DNA from: Flavobacterium sp. N2038
GTDB taxonomy: Bacteria; Bacteroidota; Bacteroidia; Flavobacteriales; Flavobacteriaceae
Reading direction: 5' to 3'
Length of the DNA stretch: 64,000 nucleotides
NCBI RefSeq assembly: GCF_025947185.1
Contig: NZ_CP110001.1
Span: 3,100,001-3,164,000 of the forward strand
Shown: piece after piece, positions 35,142 through 44,543 of the stretch
How the letters are laid out: the number at the start of each line of letters is the position of its first letter
Position numbering within the stretch: the first letter of the stretch is position 1
Notes under the pieces: generated by a model
The model's input: only the letters and a program-made list of their open reading frames with translations
Told to the model about the DNA's origin: nothing
Databases searched by the model: none
Program-made: the position numbers and the translations under genes

Positions 35142-37400
35142 CTAAACAGCAATTGGCGCCGCCAAACAACTCTCAGGAATATCAAAAGCATTTACCAAAG
35201 CCACCGCATCAGGACGAATATCCCAGCATAACTGATTGACCATTTTTCGAACTGCTTTTGTTTTTACCGCTTCCATATACCCATCTTCCAAAAACCAGCC
35301 TTTGTTTTTTTCTAATTGAGAAAGTGCATATAGCTGATTTAATCTGGTTAGTATTTCTTTTGTTTTCTGATCTTCAACTGATTTAACTGCTAATTGAAAT
35401 TGCTCTAAAACAACCCGTTCCAAATAGGCCTGCGCCACATCTATCATTTGATGCTGCACTACATTAAAAGCATCATAAGCATCTAAACCTCCATCTATTA
35501 ATTTTTTAATACGTTTTGCTGCAGATGCTATAATTGTTTTTTCTCTGTGAACAAACGCCTGCAGATGAAATTCACCATCTAATAAATGTTCTTCATCTGT
35601 TCTGCGGGTTGCAATGGGATTTTTCTCTGCCAGTGCCGTTTTAGCATTTTCATAAACATAATTTATAATTCCGGCTGCTCCCATTTCACCAAATGCTTTT
35701 CTAAATTCAGATAAACGATTTTTGGCTACCAATTGCATTAAAACGGTGTTATCACCTTCAAAAGTGGTATAAATTTCGGTGTCATTTTTTAAGGCATCAA
35801 TTCGGTTTTCAGACAAATATCCTTTTCCTCCGCAGGCTTCACGACATTCCTGTAGAATATCTCTTGTATTCCAGGTTGAATAGGATTTCATTCCGGCTGC
35901 CAAAGCTTCTATTTCCTGCATTTCGGCTTCGGTTCGGTTTAAAAATCTGCTGGTTAAATATTGAAGTGCAAAATGAACAGCATATGTTTTAGCCAAATTA
36001 GGCAATAACCTTCTCTGATGCATTCTGTAATTTAAAATCGGAACTTCTGAGCCGCCTTCAGGTCCAAATTGTCTTCTTTGATCGCTGTAGCGAATGGCGA
36101 TTGTTAATCCTGATTTGGCTGCAGCCAAAGCTGAACGCGGAATTCCGATTCTGCCTCCTACCAAAGTCCCTAACATGGTAAAGAATCGACGATTATCACT
36201 CGGAATCGGGCTTTCAAACTCTCCGTTTTCATTTACAGAAGCAAAACGATCGAGCATATTGTCTTTTGGAATCACGACATGATCAAAACTAATGGTTCCG
36301 TTATCTACTCCGTTTAACCCCATTTTATGTCCGCAATCGCCAATAGTTACGCCTTTTACAACATTTCCGTTTGAATCACGCAATGGCACTACAAAAGCAT
36401 TTACGCCATAATCATGATCGTCAATAATTAGTTTTGCAAAAACCGTTGCCATTTGCCCGTGAACGGCCGCGTTGCCTATATATTCTTTCTGTGCATTTTT
36501 ATTGGGTGTATGAATAATAAAAGTCTGATCGTTATGATTGTAAGTTGCCGTAGTTTCCAGTCCTTTTACATTTGATCCGTGATGTGTTTCGGTCATCGCA
36601 AAACAACCCGGAAGTTTAAGCGAACCAATATCTTTTAAGTATTTGGCATAATGTTTCTCGGTTCCTAACGATTGAACGCTCATGCCCCAAAGTCCAAACT
36701 GAACGCCAAATTTTATTACCAGACTCAAATCGTGATAACTCAGCGTTTCCATAATGGCAAAATAATCTTCTATGTTTCCTCCACCGCCATATTCTTTCGG
36801 ATAGGCCATATTTCCAAGGTTTTCTTTGGCCAGGATTTTACACCAATTGTATACAGTTTGTCTAAATACATGGATATCTGTTGATGTCTCATAAGCGAAT
36901 TCCGGTCTGGAAATAATCGCTTTTACTCTTTTGATGATTGGAGCTTCTTTTCCGTCCAAAAGCTCCGTAATCTTCTTAACATCAAAATCAGAACTTACTT
37001 GTGACCCCGCCGTAAGAGAATTGACTTTGGTTTTAAAACTCTGAATTACTTCTTCACCTAAAACTCCAAGATCGTTTTCGAGTTTTGTAAAATCTGATTC
37101 TATTGGTGTCAAATCTAAATCATTTCCTGAAAGTGCTTTTGCAATATCAAAAATCGACTTAATGGATGATTTATCCTGAATACTTTTTTCGATATCCAAT
37201 TTCCATTGCGTGAGTTCATTTCGCGAAGGCGGATTTGAAATATCTACTTTAGAAAGTAAATAATCTTTTTCTTCTTCTGATAAAACATTTAAGGAATTTA
37301 TGAACTCTTTTAGTGTCGAAAACTCTTTCTGAGTCAAAAGATCATCAGACCACACTAAATAAAACAACGGAGTAAAGGCTTGAAGTTTGGAAATTTTCAT
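35142..37400 (-). CDS. Acyl-CoA dehydrogenase/oxidase-like flavoenzyme (752 residues)
   Basis: The long form of acyl-CoA dehydrogenase resembles acyl-CoA oxidases, with an N-terminal helical region of about 180 residues, the FAD domains (CFAMTETHHGSNVKGLETTA, YIGNAAVHGQMATVFAKL, DCGHKMGLNGVDNGTISF), and a C-terminal helical extension. ECREACGGKGYLSENRI and TTFEGDNTVLMQLVAKNRL mark the FAD-binding and active-site region, where a catalytic glutamate is expected near the latter. It should start beta-oxidation of fatty acyl-CoA. Whether it passes electrons to ETF or oxygen is not decided by sequence. Confidence 0.9.
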   Translation of the reverse strand: MKISKLQAFTPLFYLVWSDDLLTQKEFSTLKEFINSLNVLSEEEKDYLLSKVDISNPPSRNELTQWKLDIEKSIQDKSSIKSIFDIAKALSGNDLDLTPIESDFTKLENDLGVLGEEVIQSFKTKVNSLTAGSQVSSDFDVKKITELLDGKEAPIIKRVKAIISRPEFAYETSTDIHVFRQTVYNWCKILAKENLGNMAYPKEYGGGGNIEDYFAIMETLSYHDLSLVIKFGVQFGLWGMSVQSLGTEKHYAKYLKDIGSLKLPGCFAMTETHHGSNVKGLETTATYNHNDQTFIIHTPNKNAQKEYIGNAAVHGQMATVFAKLIIDDHDYGVNAFVVPLRDSNGNVVKGVTIGDCGHKMGLNGVDNGTISFDHVVIPKDNMLDRFASVNENGEFESPIPSDNRRFFTMLGTLVGGRIGIPRSALAAAKSGLTIAIRYSDQRRQFGPEGGSEVPILNYRMHQRRLLPNLAKTYAVHFALQYLTSRFLNRTEAEMQEIEALAAGMKSYSTWNTRDILQECREACGGKGYLSENRIDALKNDTEIYTTFEGDNTVLMQLVAKNRLSEFRKAFGEMGAAGIINYVYENAKTALAEKNPIATRRTDEEHLLDGEFHLQAFVHREKTIIASAAKRIKKLIDGGLDAYDAFNVVQHQMIDVAQAYLERVVLEQFQLAVKSVEDQKTKEILTRLNQLYALSQLEKNKGWFLEDGYMEAVKTKAVRKMVNQLCWDIRPDAVALVNAFDIPESCLAAPIAV

Positions 37401-37422
37401 AGAGAATAGTTTTTATTATTGG

Positions 37423-37562
37423 GCCACAGATTACACAGATTTAAGGGATTATTTTTCTTTGTGTTGAAAATTAGCCACGGCTCGAGCGATAGCGAACAGG
37501 CGAAGCAATTCACGATTTTTTTTAAATGTATTTTACACAATCATTCGTGAATTCGTGGTTAA
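37423..37562. repeat. CACAGATT and CCACG...CGTGG intergenic repeats
   Basis: The gap 37401-37710 has GCCACAGATTACACAGATTT at 37423. It also has an inverted arrangement AGCCACGGCTCGAGCGATAG (37473) with GAAGCAATTCACGA, facing CATTCGTGAATTCGTGGTTA (37543-37562). The GCGATAGCGAA and CACAGATT words return at 50417-50462. Confidence 0.7.
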
Positions 37563-37613
37563 AAAAACTTTTAAATCTATACAATCTATGTTCAAATTCA
37601 ATTTTACTGCATA

Positions 37614-37648
37614 AAAAAACAGGAATGAAAAATACTCATTCCTGTTTT
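37614..37648 (-). terminator. Terminator of the EamA gene
   Basis: AAAACAGGAATGA (37616-37628) pairs perfectly with TCATTCCTGTTTT (37636-37648). The A run on the left becomes the U tract of the minus-strand transcript. Confidence 0.88.
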
Positions 37649-37710
37649 AAAACCCTGTTAAGATTCTCGTAATTTTACATTTTAAACCAATAAAAAATAT
37701 AAGATTATGT

Positions 37711-38628
37711 CTATTGAGAATCTTTAGACGACAGGATATATTTTTGTTTTAAAGCAAAAATATGATGTGAATTAAAAACTAACACTGCGATAAAAATAAT
37801 GCAGTATGCTATAATTTGTATGATCCCGAATGGTTCTTTATAAAAAAACATAGCCAAAAGGAAAGCAATCATTGGATTAATATTTAAAAGCATTCCAACG
37901 GTTGACGAATTAATTCCGGAAAGTGCGTACAGATTAAGAAACAACGGAAAAATGGTAAACAATATCGCAATGGTCTCTATACAAAAGTAAAACTTAAATT
38001 CCATAGGTACCACCCCGCTATATGCCGGATAAAATGGCAATAAAAATAGTGCTGCCAATGTGATATGAAATGTGAGTACTATAAATTTATCAAATCCTTT
38101 ATTAATACGCTGACTTACTAAATAAGAAGCATATGTAAATCCAATAATGATACTAAAAAACATATCCATAATATTGGCATAAGATAATAGTATACAGCCT
38201 GAAACACTTAACCCGACCGCAATCCATTGTGTTTTACTTAATTTTTCATGCAAAATGAAATAGGCCAGTAATGTGGTTAGAATTGGACAAACCAAATAGG
38301 CCAAAGAAGTCGCTTTTACGCTTACATGATTCATCACATAAATAAAGGTAAACCAGTTTGCCATCAGGAAAACGCTTCCTCCAATGTTTAACAGAGTACT
38401 TTTTCTTTTCTCTGCTTTTGGCAATGCTTTAAAAGTTTCGATTGTTTCTCTGACTTTTTTTCTCCTGAAGGTAAAAGAAATCAGTAACATCAAAATACTA
38501 CAACTGAAAACACGGTAAAACAAAATATCCAGAGAAGGGTAATCATGGATGGGTTTTAGCACTAAACTAAAAAATCCCCAGATTACAAAACAGGTAATCG
38601 CAGCAATGTAATATTTTGTTGTTTTCAC
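37711..38628 (-). CDS. EamA/RarD-like drug-metabolite transporter
   Basis: The 305-residue inner-membrane protein has about ten hydrophobic segments and two EamA-like halves (YYIAAITCFVIWGFFSLVLK at the start; SLAYLVCPILTTLLAYFIL and GMLLNINPMIAFLLAMFFYK at the half ends). RarD relatives are linked to chloramphenicol or amino-acid export. It is divergent from a MocR-type regulator with a 101-base intergenic region, so it is probably the regulator's target, perhaps for an amino acid or vitamin B6-related compound. Confidence 0.88.
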   Translation of the reverse strand: MKTTKYYIAAITCFVIWGFFSLVLKPIHDYPSLDILFYRVFSCSILMLLISFTFRRKKVRETIETFKALPKAEKRKSTLLNIGGSVFLMANWFTFIYVMNHVSVKATSLAYLVCPILTTLLAYFILHEKLSKTQWIAVGLSVSGCILLSYANIMDMFFSIIIGFTYASYLVSQRINKGFDKFIVLTFHITLAALFLLPFYPAYSGVVPMEFKFYFCIETIAILFTIFPLFLNLYALSGINSSTVGMLLNINPMIAFLLAMFFYKEPFGIIQIIAYCIIFIAVLVFNSHHIFALKQKYILSSKDSQ

Positions 38629-38729
38629 AGGATCGAATTTTTAAATTTCTTTGATGAAACAAATTTCTAAAAAATAAAACAGCAATACAGATACAGTTTT
38701 TGTAAATTGCACCATAACAGTTTTTTTTT

Positions 38730-40151
38730 ATGAAAAATTCAAATTACTTGTATCTTCAGTTTGCAGACCGAATCGAAAAACAAATAAAATCGGGCGTTTT
38801 AAGTGTTGGCGATAAACTTCCTTCTATACGTGAAGTCTGTGCCGAAACGGGATACAGCATGAGTACAGTAAGTAAGGCTTACTATGAAGTAGAAAGCCGT
38901 TCTCTGATTGAATCACGACCGCAATCAGGGTATTATGTAAGCAATACATCTGCCCGAATAATTACGGAGCCTTCGCCAAGCAGTCCTATTTTTAAAGGTG
39001 CAAATATTAATCGGGAAGATTTAATTGATCAGGTTTACGGTAATATGACGGATAAAAATATCACAATGCTTTCATTGGGATTTCCGTCAAATGAATTATT
39101 GCCTATTGCCAAATTAAACAAAGGAATGATTCAGGCCATGCGATCTCTGCCCAATAGCGGAACAAGTTATGATCAGGTAAAAGGGAATCTTAATTTAAGA
39201 AGAGAAATTGCACGCTGGTCGTTTACCTGGGGCGGATCGCTTACAGAAGAGGACATTATTACAATGCCGGGCTGCACAAGTGCGATATCACATTGCTTAA
39301 TGACACTGACTAAGCCCGGAGATACTATTATTACAGAAAGTCCCGCTTATTTTGGTATATTACAACTTGCTAAATCACTAGGTTTGTATATCATGGAATT
39401 GCCTACTAATATGACTACAGGAATAGAGCTGGAAGCATTAAAAAAAGCATTGGCCTCTAAAAAGGTAAAACTATGTTTGCTCATGAGCAACTTTAGCAAT
39501 CCTTCCGGAAGTATGATGCCTGCTGAACATAAAATTGAAGTGGTGAGATTAATGGAATTTTATAATATTCCATTGATTGAAGATGATATACACGGTGATT
39601 TGTATTTTGGCTCCAGCCGTCCAACGAATTGTAAAACGTATGATGAAAGCGGAATTGTACTTTGTTGCAGTTCGGTCTCTAAAACACTTTCTCCTGGATA
39701 TCGTGTGGGCTGGGTTTCTCCGGGGAAATTCAAAAAGCAAATTCTACGCAATAAAATTTATCATTCTCTCTCCTCTCCTACTATTACCCATGAAGTTGTG
39801 GGAGATTTTCTTAAAAACGGCCGTTACGAAAATCATCTTCGCAAAATACGTCAGATTTTAAATCACAATTGCAATAATTATATCAATACCGTTTTAGAAT
39901 CTTTTCCTGCGGGAACTAAAGTGAGTCAGCCACAGGGCGGTTTTTTTCTTTGGATCGAATTGGATAAAAGTATCGATACTGCTGATTTTTATAATTTGGC
40001 AATGCAACATAAAATTAGTATTGCTCCAGGCAGGATTTTCTCATTTCAGGATCAGTTTTCAAATTGTATGCGTTTGAGTTTTGGGCTTCCGTGGACTAAT
40101 GAATTAAGAACTGCTATTCAGACATTGGGAAGATTAGCGAAGCAATTATAA
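38730..40151 (+). CDS. MocR-type GntR/aminotransferase regulator
   Basis: The 473-residue regulator joins an N-terminal GntR winged helix (KSGVLSVGDKLPSIREVCAE, TGYSMSTVSKAYYEVE, residues 20-56) to a class I aminotransferase-like domain. The PLP lysine is Lys318 in CSSVSKTLSPGYR. The pyridine-binding Asp is in IEDDIHGDLYF (285-286) and Asn in MSNFSNPSG. MocR proteins bind direct repeats near divergent genes. ATACAG is repeated twice in tandem at 38685-38696, a candidate site between this gene and the EamA transporter. Confidence 0.93.
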   Translation: MKNSNYLYLQFADRIEKQIKSGVLSVGDKLPSIREVCAETGYSMSTVSKAYYEVESRSLIESRPQSGYYVSNTSARIITEPSPSSPIFKGANINREDLIDQVYGNMTDKNITMLSLGFPSNELLPIAKLNKGMIQAMRSLPNSGTSYDQVKGNLNLRREIARWSFTWGGSLTEEDIITMPGCTSAISHCLMTLTKPGDTIITESPAYFGILQLAKSLGLYIMELPTNMTTGIELEALKKALASKKVKLCLLMSNFSNPSGSMMPAEHKIEVVRLMEFYNIPLIEDDIHGDLYFGSSRPTNCKTYDESGIVLCCSSVSKTLSPGYRVGWVSPGKFKKQILRNKIYHSLSSPTITHEVVGDFLKNGRYENHLRKIRQILNHNCNNYINTVLESFPAGTKVSQPQGGFFLWIELDKSIDTADFYNLAMQHKISIAPGRIFSFQDQFSNCMRLSFGLPWTNELRTAIQTLGRLAKQL

Positions 40152-40174
40152 ATATTTTAAAACTCTTCAAATTA

Positions 40175-40258
40175 ACATAGCCCGTGGTTTCAACCACAGA
40201 AACACACGGGAGGTTTTAATATTCTTTACGTTCCGGCGGTTGAAACCGCTGGCTATGT
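40175..40258. repeat. Second inverted pair of the GGTTTCAACC family
   Basis: Left arm ACATAGCCCGTGGTTTCAAC (40175) with CACAGAAAC and right arm GTTCCGGCGGTTGAAACCGC (40230) with TGGCTATGT are imperfect inverted copies. They are the same family as 34828-34907, with compensating variation in the GC core. Confidence 0.88.
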
Positions 40259-40285
40259 TTAAGATGTTTGTGTGCAATTCCTGTT

Positions 40286-40328
40286 TAAAAAAAAAAAAGC
40301 AGAACAGCACAATTAAGCACTGTCCTGC
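40286..40328 (-). terminator. Terminator of the bestrophin gene
   Basis: GCAGAACAG (40299-40307) pairs with CTGTCCTGC (40320-40328, one G-U). A run of 12 A on the left gives the U tract on the minus strand. Confidence 0.82.
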
Positions 40329-40357
40329 AAACAATTAACAAGACCAAAATTAAATTT

Positions 40358-41305
40358 TTACAGAACGAAATACGCGTCTTTTTCGACTTTCTTTGGTTCG
40401 TCTTTTAAATCAAATTCTCTTAAAATATCAAATTCACTTTGATATTCGTTTAGCATCTGTTTAATATTCTTCTCAATTGTATTCGCAATTGTTGTTACGG
40501 GCGTATCTGTAGGTCTGTTTTCAAACGGATCCTGTAAATGAATTGCCATTCTTTCAATCAGAAAAAAAGCTGCTGCAATGGCTGTAATCAATGGAATAGC
40601 AAACCAGCTTAATACACTGGTTAATCCAAATGGCAATAAGAAAACAAACAAACACAGTGTAAGTCTTATATACATACTGTATGTCGTTGGGAAGATCGTG
40701 TTTTTAATTCGCTCACATTTTCCCATTTCATCGCACAATCTCGACAATGTATTATCGATCTCAACCTGCTGATACATATTGAATCTCTTGTCGTTTTTTG
40801 CGTTTCTTAAATCTCTTGCATGAAGCATTAAAATTGCATTAGGAATGTTCTGATGGTTTTTGATGTATTTTATTTCATCTTCATTCATTAAACCTTCAAG
40901 TGGTTTTATGGCATCTTTATTTCGAAGCGCCTGACCTAAACTATAGCACCATGCGATTTGTCTTTTTGCGAAATTCTCTTTGAACTCACTGGCTTCAACA
41001 GAAAAATCAGGATCTTTGTAAAATGTCAGTACCTGACGTATTAAGGTTCTCGAATCATTTACAATTGCTCCCCACACAATACGGGCTTCCCACCATCTGT
41101 CGTAAGCCTGATTGGATTTGAAGGCCAATAATAATGATATAATGGTACCAATCATGGTTGGAATAGCAATTGGAATATCGACCGGCAGATTGATAAAGTA
41201 GTAATGAAAAATTTCAAATAAAATGGTATAAGCTAATACCAATAGTATTTCGACTTTAATTTTTCCGAGAACGTACTTCATTGGTATTCTTTTCTTTAAT
41301 AACAT
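40358..41305 (-). CDS. Bestrophin family anion channel-like protein
   Basis: The 315-residue membrane protein matches the bestrophin/UPF0187 family. Seen: FHYYFINLPVDIPIAIPTMI, then GTIISLLLAFKSNQAYDRWW-EAR with the conserved RWWEAR signature near 75, and a C-terminal LIERMAIHLQDPFENRPTD. The family forms pentameric chloride or cation channels. Start at MLLKKRIPMKYV is kept; the internal Met9 (MKYVLGK) is an equally good start. A gap of 208 bases with repeats separates it from the stress-protein gene upstream. Confidence 0.9.
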   Translation of the reverse strand: MLLKKRIPMKYVLGKIKVEILLVLAYTILFEIFHYYFINLPVDIPIAIPTMIGTIISLLLAFKSNQAYDRWWEARIVWGAIVNDSRTLIRQVLTFYKDPDFSVEASEFKENFAKRQIAWCYSLGQALRNKDAIKPLEGLMNEDEIKYIKNHQNIPNAILMLHARDLRNAKNDKRFNMYQQVEIDNTLSRLCDEMGKCERIKNTIFPTTYSMYIRLTLCLFVFLLPFGLTSVLSWFAIPLITAIAAAFFLIERMAIHLQDPFENRPTDTPVTTIANTIEKNIKQMLNEYQSEFDILREFDLKDEPKKVEKDAYFVL

Positions 41306-41338
41306 ATTTTCGGTTTTAAATTAATTTTTGGGCTGTTT

Positions 41339-41513
41339 AGTTCTAAGTAATTAGTCCTTAGTGATTAACATTTAGGAATTGGTTCTTTGTAATTGTCTTT
41401 AGACTCAATAAATGTTCTTAATACTATATCTATAAAGTTTTAGATTTTCAAAATCAACTCATTGCCCAAACTAAAACAGAAACAGCTACTAAAAACTAAG
41501 GACTAAGAAGTAA
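41339..41513. repeat. CTAAGGACTAAG-type inverted pair
   Basis: AGTTCTAAGTAATTAGTCCT with TAGT (41339) is mirrored by ACTAAAAACTAAGGACTAAG with AAGTAA at 41488-41513, just before the stop codon of the Usp-like gene. The intervening 120 bases hold no gene. Confidence 0.68.
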
Positions 41514-42236
41514 TTAAACCATCTCTTCGTACAATGAAAGCACCGGAAGTCCCAGCTTTTCATTCATGTCCTGCTTTTTTGTTTTTTTGAATTTTATTTT
41601 TTCTCCTTTACGGGTTTCTACCAGCAAATCAATTTCATACTTCGAAATTGCTTCAGATAAAAAAGGAGCCAACTCATCGTAATTATCATCAATTTTAGAA
41701 GTCTGACTTACAATTTCATAAGAGAAATTCTCACTCAAAAATTGCTGAACATCTTTTACATGTAGTTGCGCACCAGAATTTTCAATGTAAAGTGCTTTAT
41801 TGAAATCGTTTTTGATTTGTTCTGTCCCCAAATGCAGAATTGGACATTTCTGATTTCCTGCTAATTGAACCAAATATTGATGAATGCGCTTTGTCTCCTG
41901 CTTATAAGAGTTGGTCAGAATAACCAATTTTACAGAAAAATGCTCTATAACACGTTTAAAAATTGGAGATGAAAGCCCATATTGGTTGTGAATTTTGATT
42001 TTGCAGTTTTTAGTATGATCGATCATATATCGACAAGTTTCCAAAACCTCTTCCTGACTTATGGTAAGTCCGGTTTTCATTTCACGCAGAAAAAAAGACG
42101 ACGAAAAGGAATCCGGGGTTTCAGCTACCATCATTAAAATGATTTCGCAGTTGCAGTCTTTTGCCTGGCTAATGGCTGATTTTACAGCACAAATAGTATC
42201 GTCTTTTAATGTAGTAGGTATAAGGAAATTTTTCAT
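41514..42236 (-). CDS. Divergent universal stress protein (UspA-like)
   Basis: The 240-residue protein begins KNFLIPTTLKDDTICAVKSA, a Usp-type first strand and helix, with a second alpha/beta unit (VKLVILTNSYKQETKRIHQY, then ILHLG). The canonical G-x2-G-x9-G-S/T nucleotide motif is not seen, so ATP binding is doubtful. The C-terminal 100 residues (KALYIENSGAQLHVKD onward) look like a degenerate second Usp half. It lies upstream of bestrophin and downstream of the two-component genes, all on the minus strand with separate gaps. Confidence 0.7.
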   Translation of the reverse strand: MKNFLIPTTLKDDTICAVKSAISQAKDCNCEIILMMVAETPDSFSSSFFLREMKTGLTISQEEVLETCRYMIDHTKNCKIKIHNQYGLSSPIFKRVIEHFSVKLVILTNSYKQETKRIHQYLVQLAGNQKCPILHLGTEQIKNDFNKALYIENSGAQLHVKDVQQFLSENFSYEIVSQTSKIDDNYDELAPFLSEAISKYEIDLLVETRKGEKIKFKKTKKQDMNEKLGLPVLSLYEEMV

Positions 42237-42313
42237 ATGTATATTCTTTTAGTTTATACATACAAAATAACTCCGCTTACATTAGAAGGGTCTTAATCTG
42301 AAATTAGAATTTC

Positions 42314-43717
42314 TTAAGATTCAACATTAGAAATTTTAATGTTATTCTTCTTTATATTTGATTTATTGAAAATAAGAGTAACAATCGTTCCTTTATTTTG
42401 TTCTGATTGCACCTGAATTTCACCACCGTGCATTCTGATTATTTTGGAAGCCAAAGGAAGTCCTAAACCATAACCTATATACTTTGTAGCAATCTTACCT
42501 CTGAAAAAAGGTTCGTATAGATGTGGAATATCTTCCGGCGGAATACCAATCCCGATATCATTAATCGAAATTTTAATAGCTTCCTGATTTGCCGAAAGCG
42601 TTACAAAAACTTCATTATTATCAGAATACTTAACTCCATTGGTAATAATGTTATTTATTGCTAATTCTAAAAGTGGCTTATTGCACGGGATTAAAAGTAA
42701 ATTTGAATCTTTTGGTGCAAAATTAAGTTTTATGCTTACTCTGTTATCAGGGAAAATCTTATCCAAATCTGATTTTACATCCAACAACAACTCGTCGATT
42801 CTGGCGATATCCAACACCTGTTTTTTGCCGTCATAACCGGTTTGTGTCAGTTTTAACAGACTTTCGGTTAGATTTCCTAATCTGGATGCCTGACTATATA
42901 TATTTTGCAGAGATTCTACATACTCAGCAACATTTCTTTCTTTCAAAAGCATAATTTCAGCTTCGGCAATAATGGTGGTTATTGGAGTTTTTAATTCGTG
43001 TGAAGCATTATTTATAAAATTAGCCTGAATTTCAAAAGAGGTTTCCAGCCTGTCCAGCATATCATTGAACGTTGCGGTAAGATCTGAAATTTCGTCTGAG
43101 TTTTTTACTTCCGGCAATCTGTTGTGCAGGTTTGATGCACTTATTCGATTTACTTCTTTAGTGATTCTGGCAACAGGATTAATAACACGCTTTGCTAAAA
43201 AACGTCCTAAAAAAAAGGCAAGGAAAACAAATCCAATTCCGCCAAAAAGTAAAATTCTGACGATATAAATTGTTGTTGTTTTTCCACGTTTATCTCTGGC
43301 TCCAACAACTACAATATACTTTTGATTATTTTCTGTAAAAACCTGTCCTAAATAATATTTACTATTGATCTCAAAGTAATCTTTTCCGGTATTTAAAACA
43401 TTGGTATAAAACTCATTCGGCAAATTTAGTTTTGTATTATAATCAAAACTATTGGCACTGTTTATTTTAAGAACAAATTCTTCTTCTTCAATTAATTCTT
43501 CGAGTCCGTTTTCTTTAAGATTACTATAGTACTTCTTTTTCTCAGGATCATTCTGAAAGTGAATTGAAGCCACAATTTTTGCTCTGTCTTCTAATCGTTT
43601 TAAGAAATGATAACGGTTATTTTCCTTGAATAAAACGAGTACAATAATACACAATAGCAAAGTGCTAAAGGTAGAAAGTGCAACATATGTAAAGGTTATT
43701 CTTTTTCTTATATCCAT
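42314..43717 (-). CDS. Sensor histidine kinase (HAMP-HisKA-HATPase)
   Basis: The 467-residue inner-membrane kinase has two membrane helices (about 10-30 and 150-172) framing a periplasmic sensor of about 120 residues. A HAMP linker (RVINPVARITKEVNRISASN) and a HisKA domain with His240 (NNASHELKTPITTI) follow, then the ATPase boxes (INNIITNGVKYSD, DIGIGIPPEDI, GYGLGLPLASKIIRMHGG). The layout is like CusS/heavy-metal or envelope-stress kinases. It starts one base after the stop of its response regulator, so both are one operon. The signal is unknown. Confidence 0.95.
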   Translation of the reverse strand: MDIRKRITFTYVALSTFSTLLLCIIVLVLFKENNRYHFLKRLEDRAKIVASIHFQNDPEKKKYYSNLKENGLEELIEEEEFVLKINSANSFDYNTKLNLPNEFYTNVLNTGKDYFEINSKYYLGQVFTENNQKYIVVVGARDKRGKTTTIYIVRILLFGGIGFVFLAFFLGRFLAKRVINPVARITKEVNRISASNLHNRLPEVKNSDEISDLTATFNDMLDRLETSFEIQANFINNASHELKTPITTIIAEAEIMLLKERNVAEYVESLQNIYSQASRLGNLTESLLKLTQTGYDGKKQVLDIARIDELLLDVKSDLDKIFPDNRVSIKLNFAPKDSNLLLIPCNKPLLELAINNIITNGVKYSDNNEVFVTLSANQEAIKISINDIGIGIPPEDIPHLYEPFFRGKIATKYIGYGLGLPLASKIIRMHGGEIQVQSEQNKGTIVTLIFNKSNIKKNNIKISNVES

Positions 43718-43718
43718 T

Positions 43719-44393
43719 CTATGGCTTTATCACATAACCTAACCCTTTCATGGTATGAATTAGTTTGGTTTTAAAAGGTTTATCTATTTTTTTTCGCAAA
43801 TAGGTAATATATACATCGACAACGTTGGTATTCATATCAAAATTAATATCCCAGACATTATCCAGAATTTGATCTCTTGAAACAATACGTCCTGAATTTT
43901 TAGCCAGATAGTACAATAATTTAAACTCTTTAGCTGTTAAGATAATAGATTCATTATCTCTTTTTACTGTTTTGGCTTTGCCATTTATTTCTAAATCGCC
44001 AATCTGTAAAGTATCTATTTTTTCTGTATCCTGATTGGCTCTTCTGTTTAAGGCATTAACCCTCGCATCGAGTTCTCCAAATTTAAATGGTTTAACCAAA
44101 TAGTCATCGGCTCCGGCATTAAGTCCGGTTACTATATTCTCTGAAGTTCCAAGGGCTGTTAAAAGCAAAATAGGTACGAAGTTTTTACTTGCTCGTAATC
44201 TTCTACAGATTTCAATACCGTTTATATCCGGAAGCATGACATCCAGTACAACAACATCAAAATCATAATTCTGAATCATCTCAAGGGCAGTTTTACCATC
44301 AAGAGCTACGCTTACTTCGTTATTATTTTCAGCAAATCCTTTGCGCAAAATGGACAAAAGATTTGGTTCATCTTCGACTATCAGTAATTTCAT
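43719..44393 (-). CDS. OmpR family response regulator
   Basis: The 224-residue regulator has a receiver domain with acidic pocket VEDEP, phosphoacceptor Asp51 (VVLDVMLPD), Thr in LLLTAL and Lys in DYLVKPFKFGE. The OmpR-type winged helix follows (LTAKEFKLLYYLAKNSGRIV, then YLRKKIDKPFKTKLIHTMKG with final RGLGYVI-like KGLGYVIKP). It is co-transcribed with the kinase. A TATTTTTG box (44419-44412, minus) lies 19 bases upstream of the start codon without a well-placed -33 element. Gene targets may include the neighbouring Omp85-type protein, by position only. Confidence 0.95.
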   Translation of the reverse strand: MKLLIVEDEPNLLSILRKGFAENNNEVSVALDGKTALEMIQNYDFDVVVLDVMLPDINGIEICRRLRASKNFVPILLLTALGTSENIVTGLNAGADDYLVKPFKFGELDARVNALNRRANQDTEKIDTLQIGDLEINGKAKTVKRDNESIILTAKEFKLLYYLAKNSGRIVSRDQILDNVWDINFDMNTNVVDVYITYLRKKIDKPFKTKLIHTMKGLGYVIKP

Positions 44394-44543
44394 TTAAACT
44401 TGTGTATACAACAAAAATAAGGATTGAGTTCAAAAATAGTGCTCTAAACCATGATAATTATGATTTAATTATGAACAATAAAATTTAATAGAAGTCCTGA
44501 AGTTTGACTTTTATACCTTTTTTATCCTTTGAAATTATTCATT

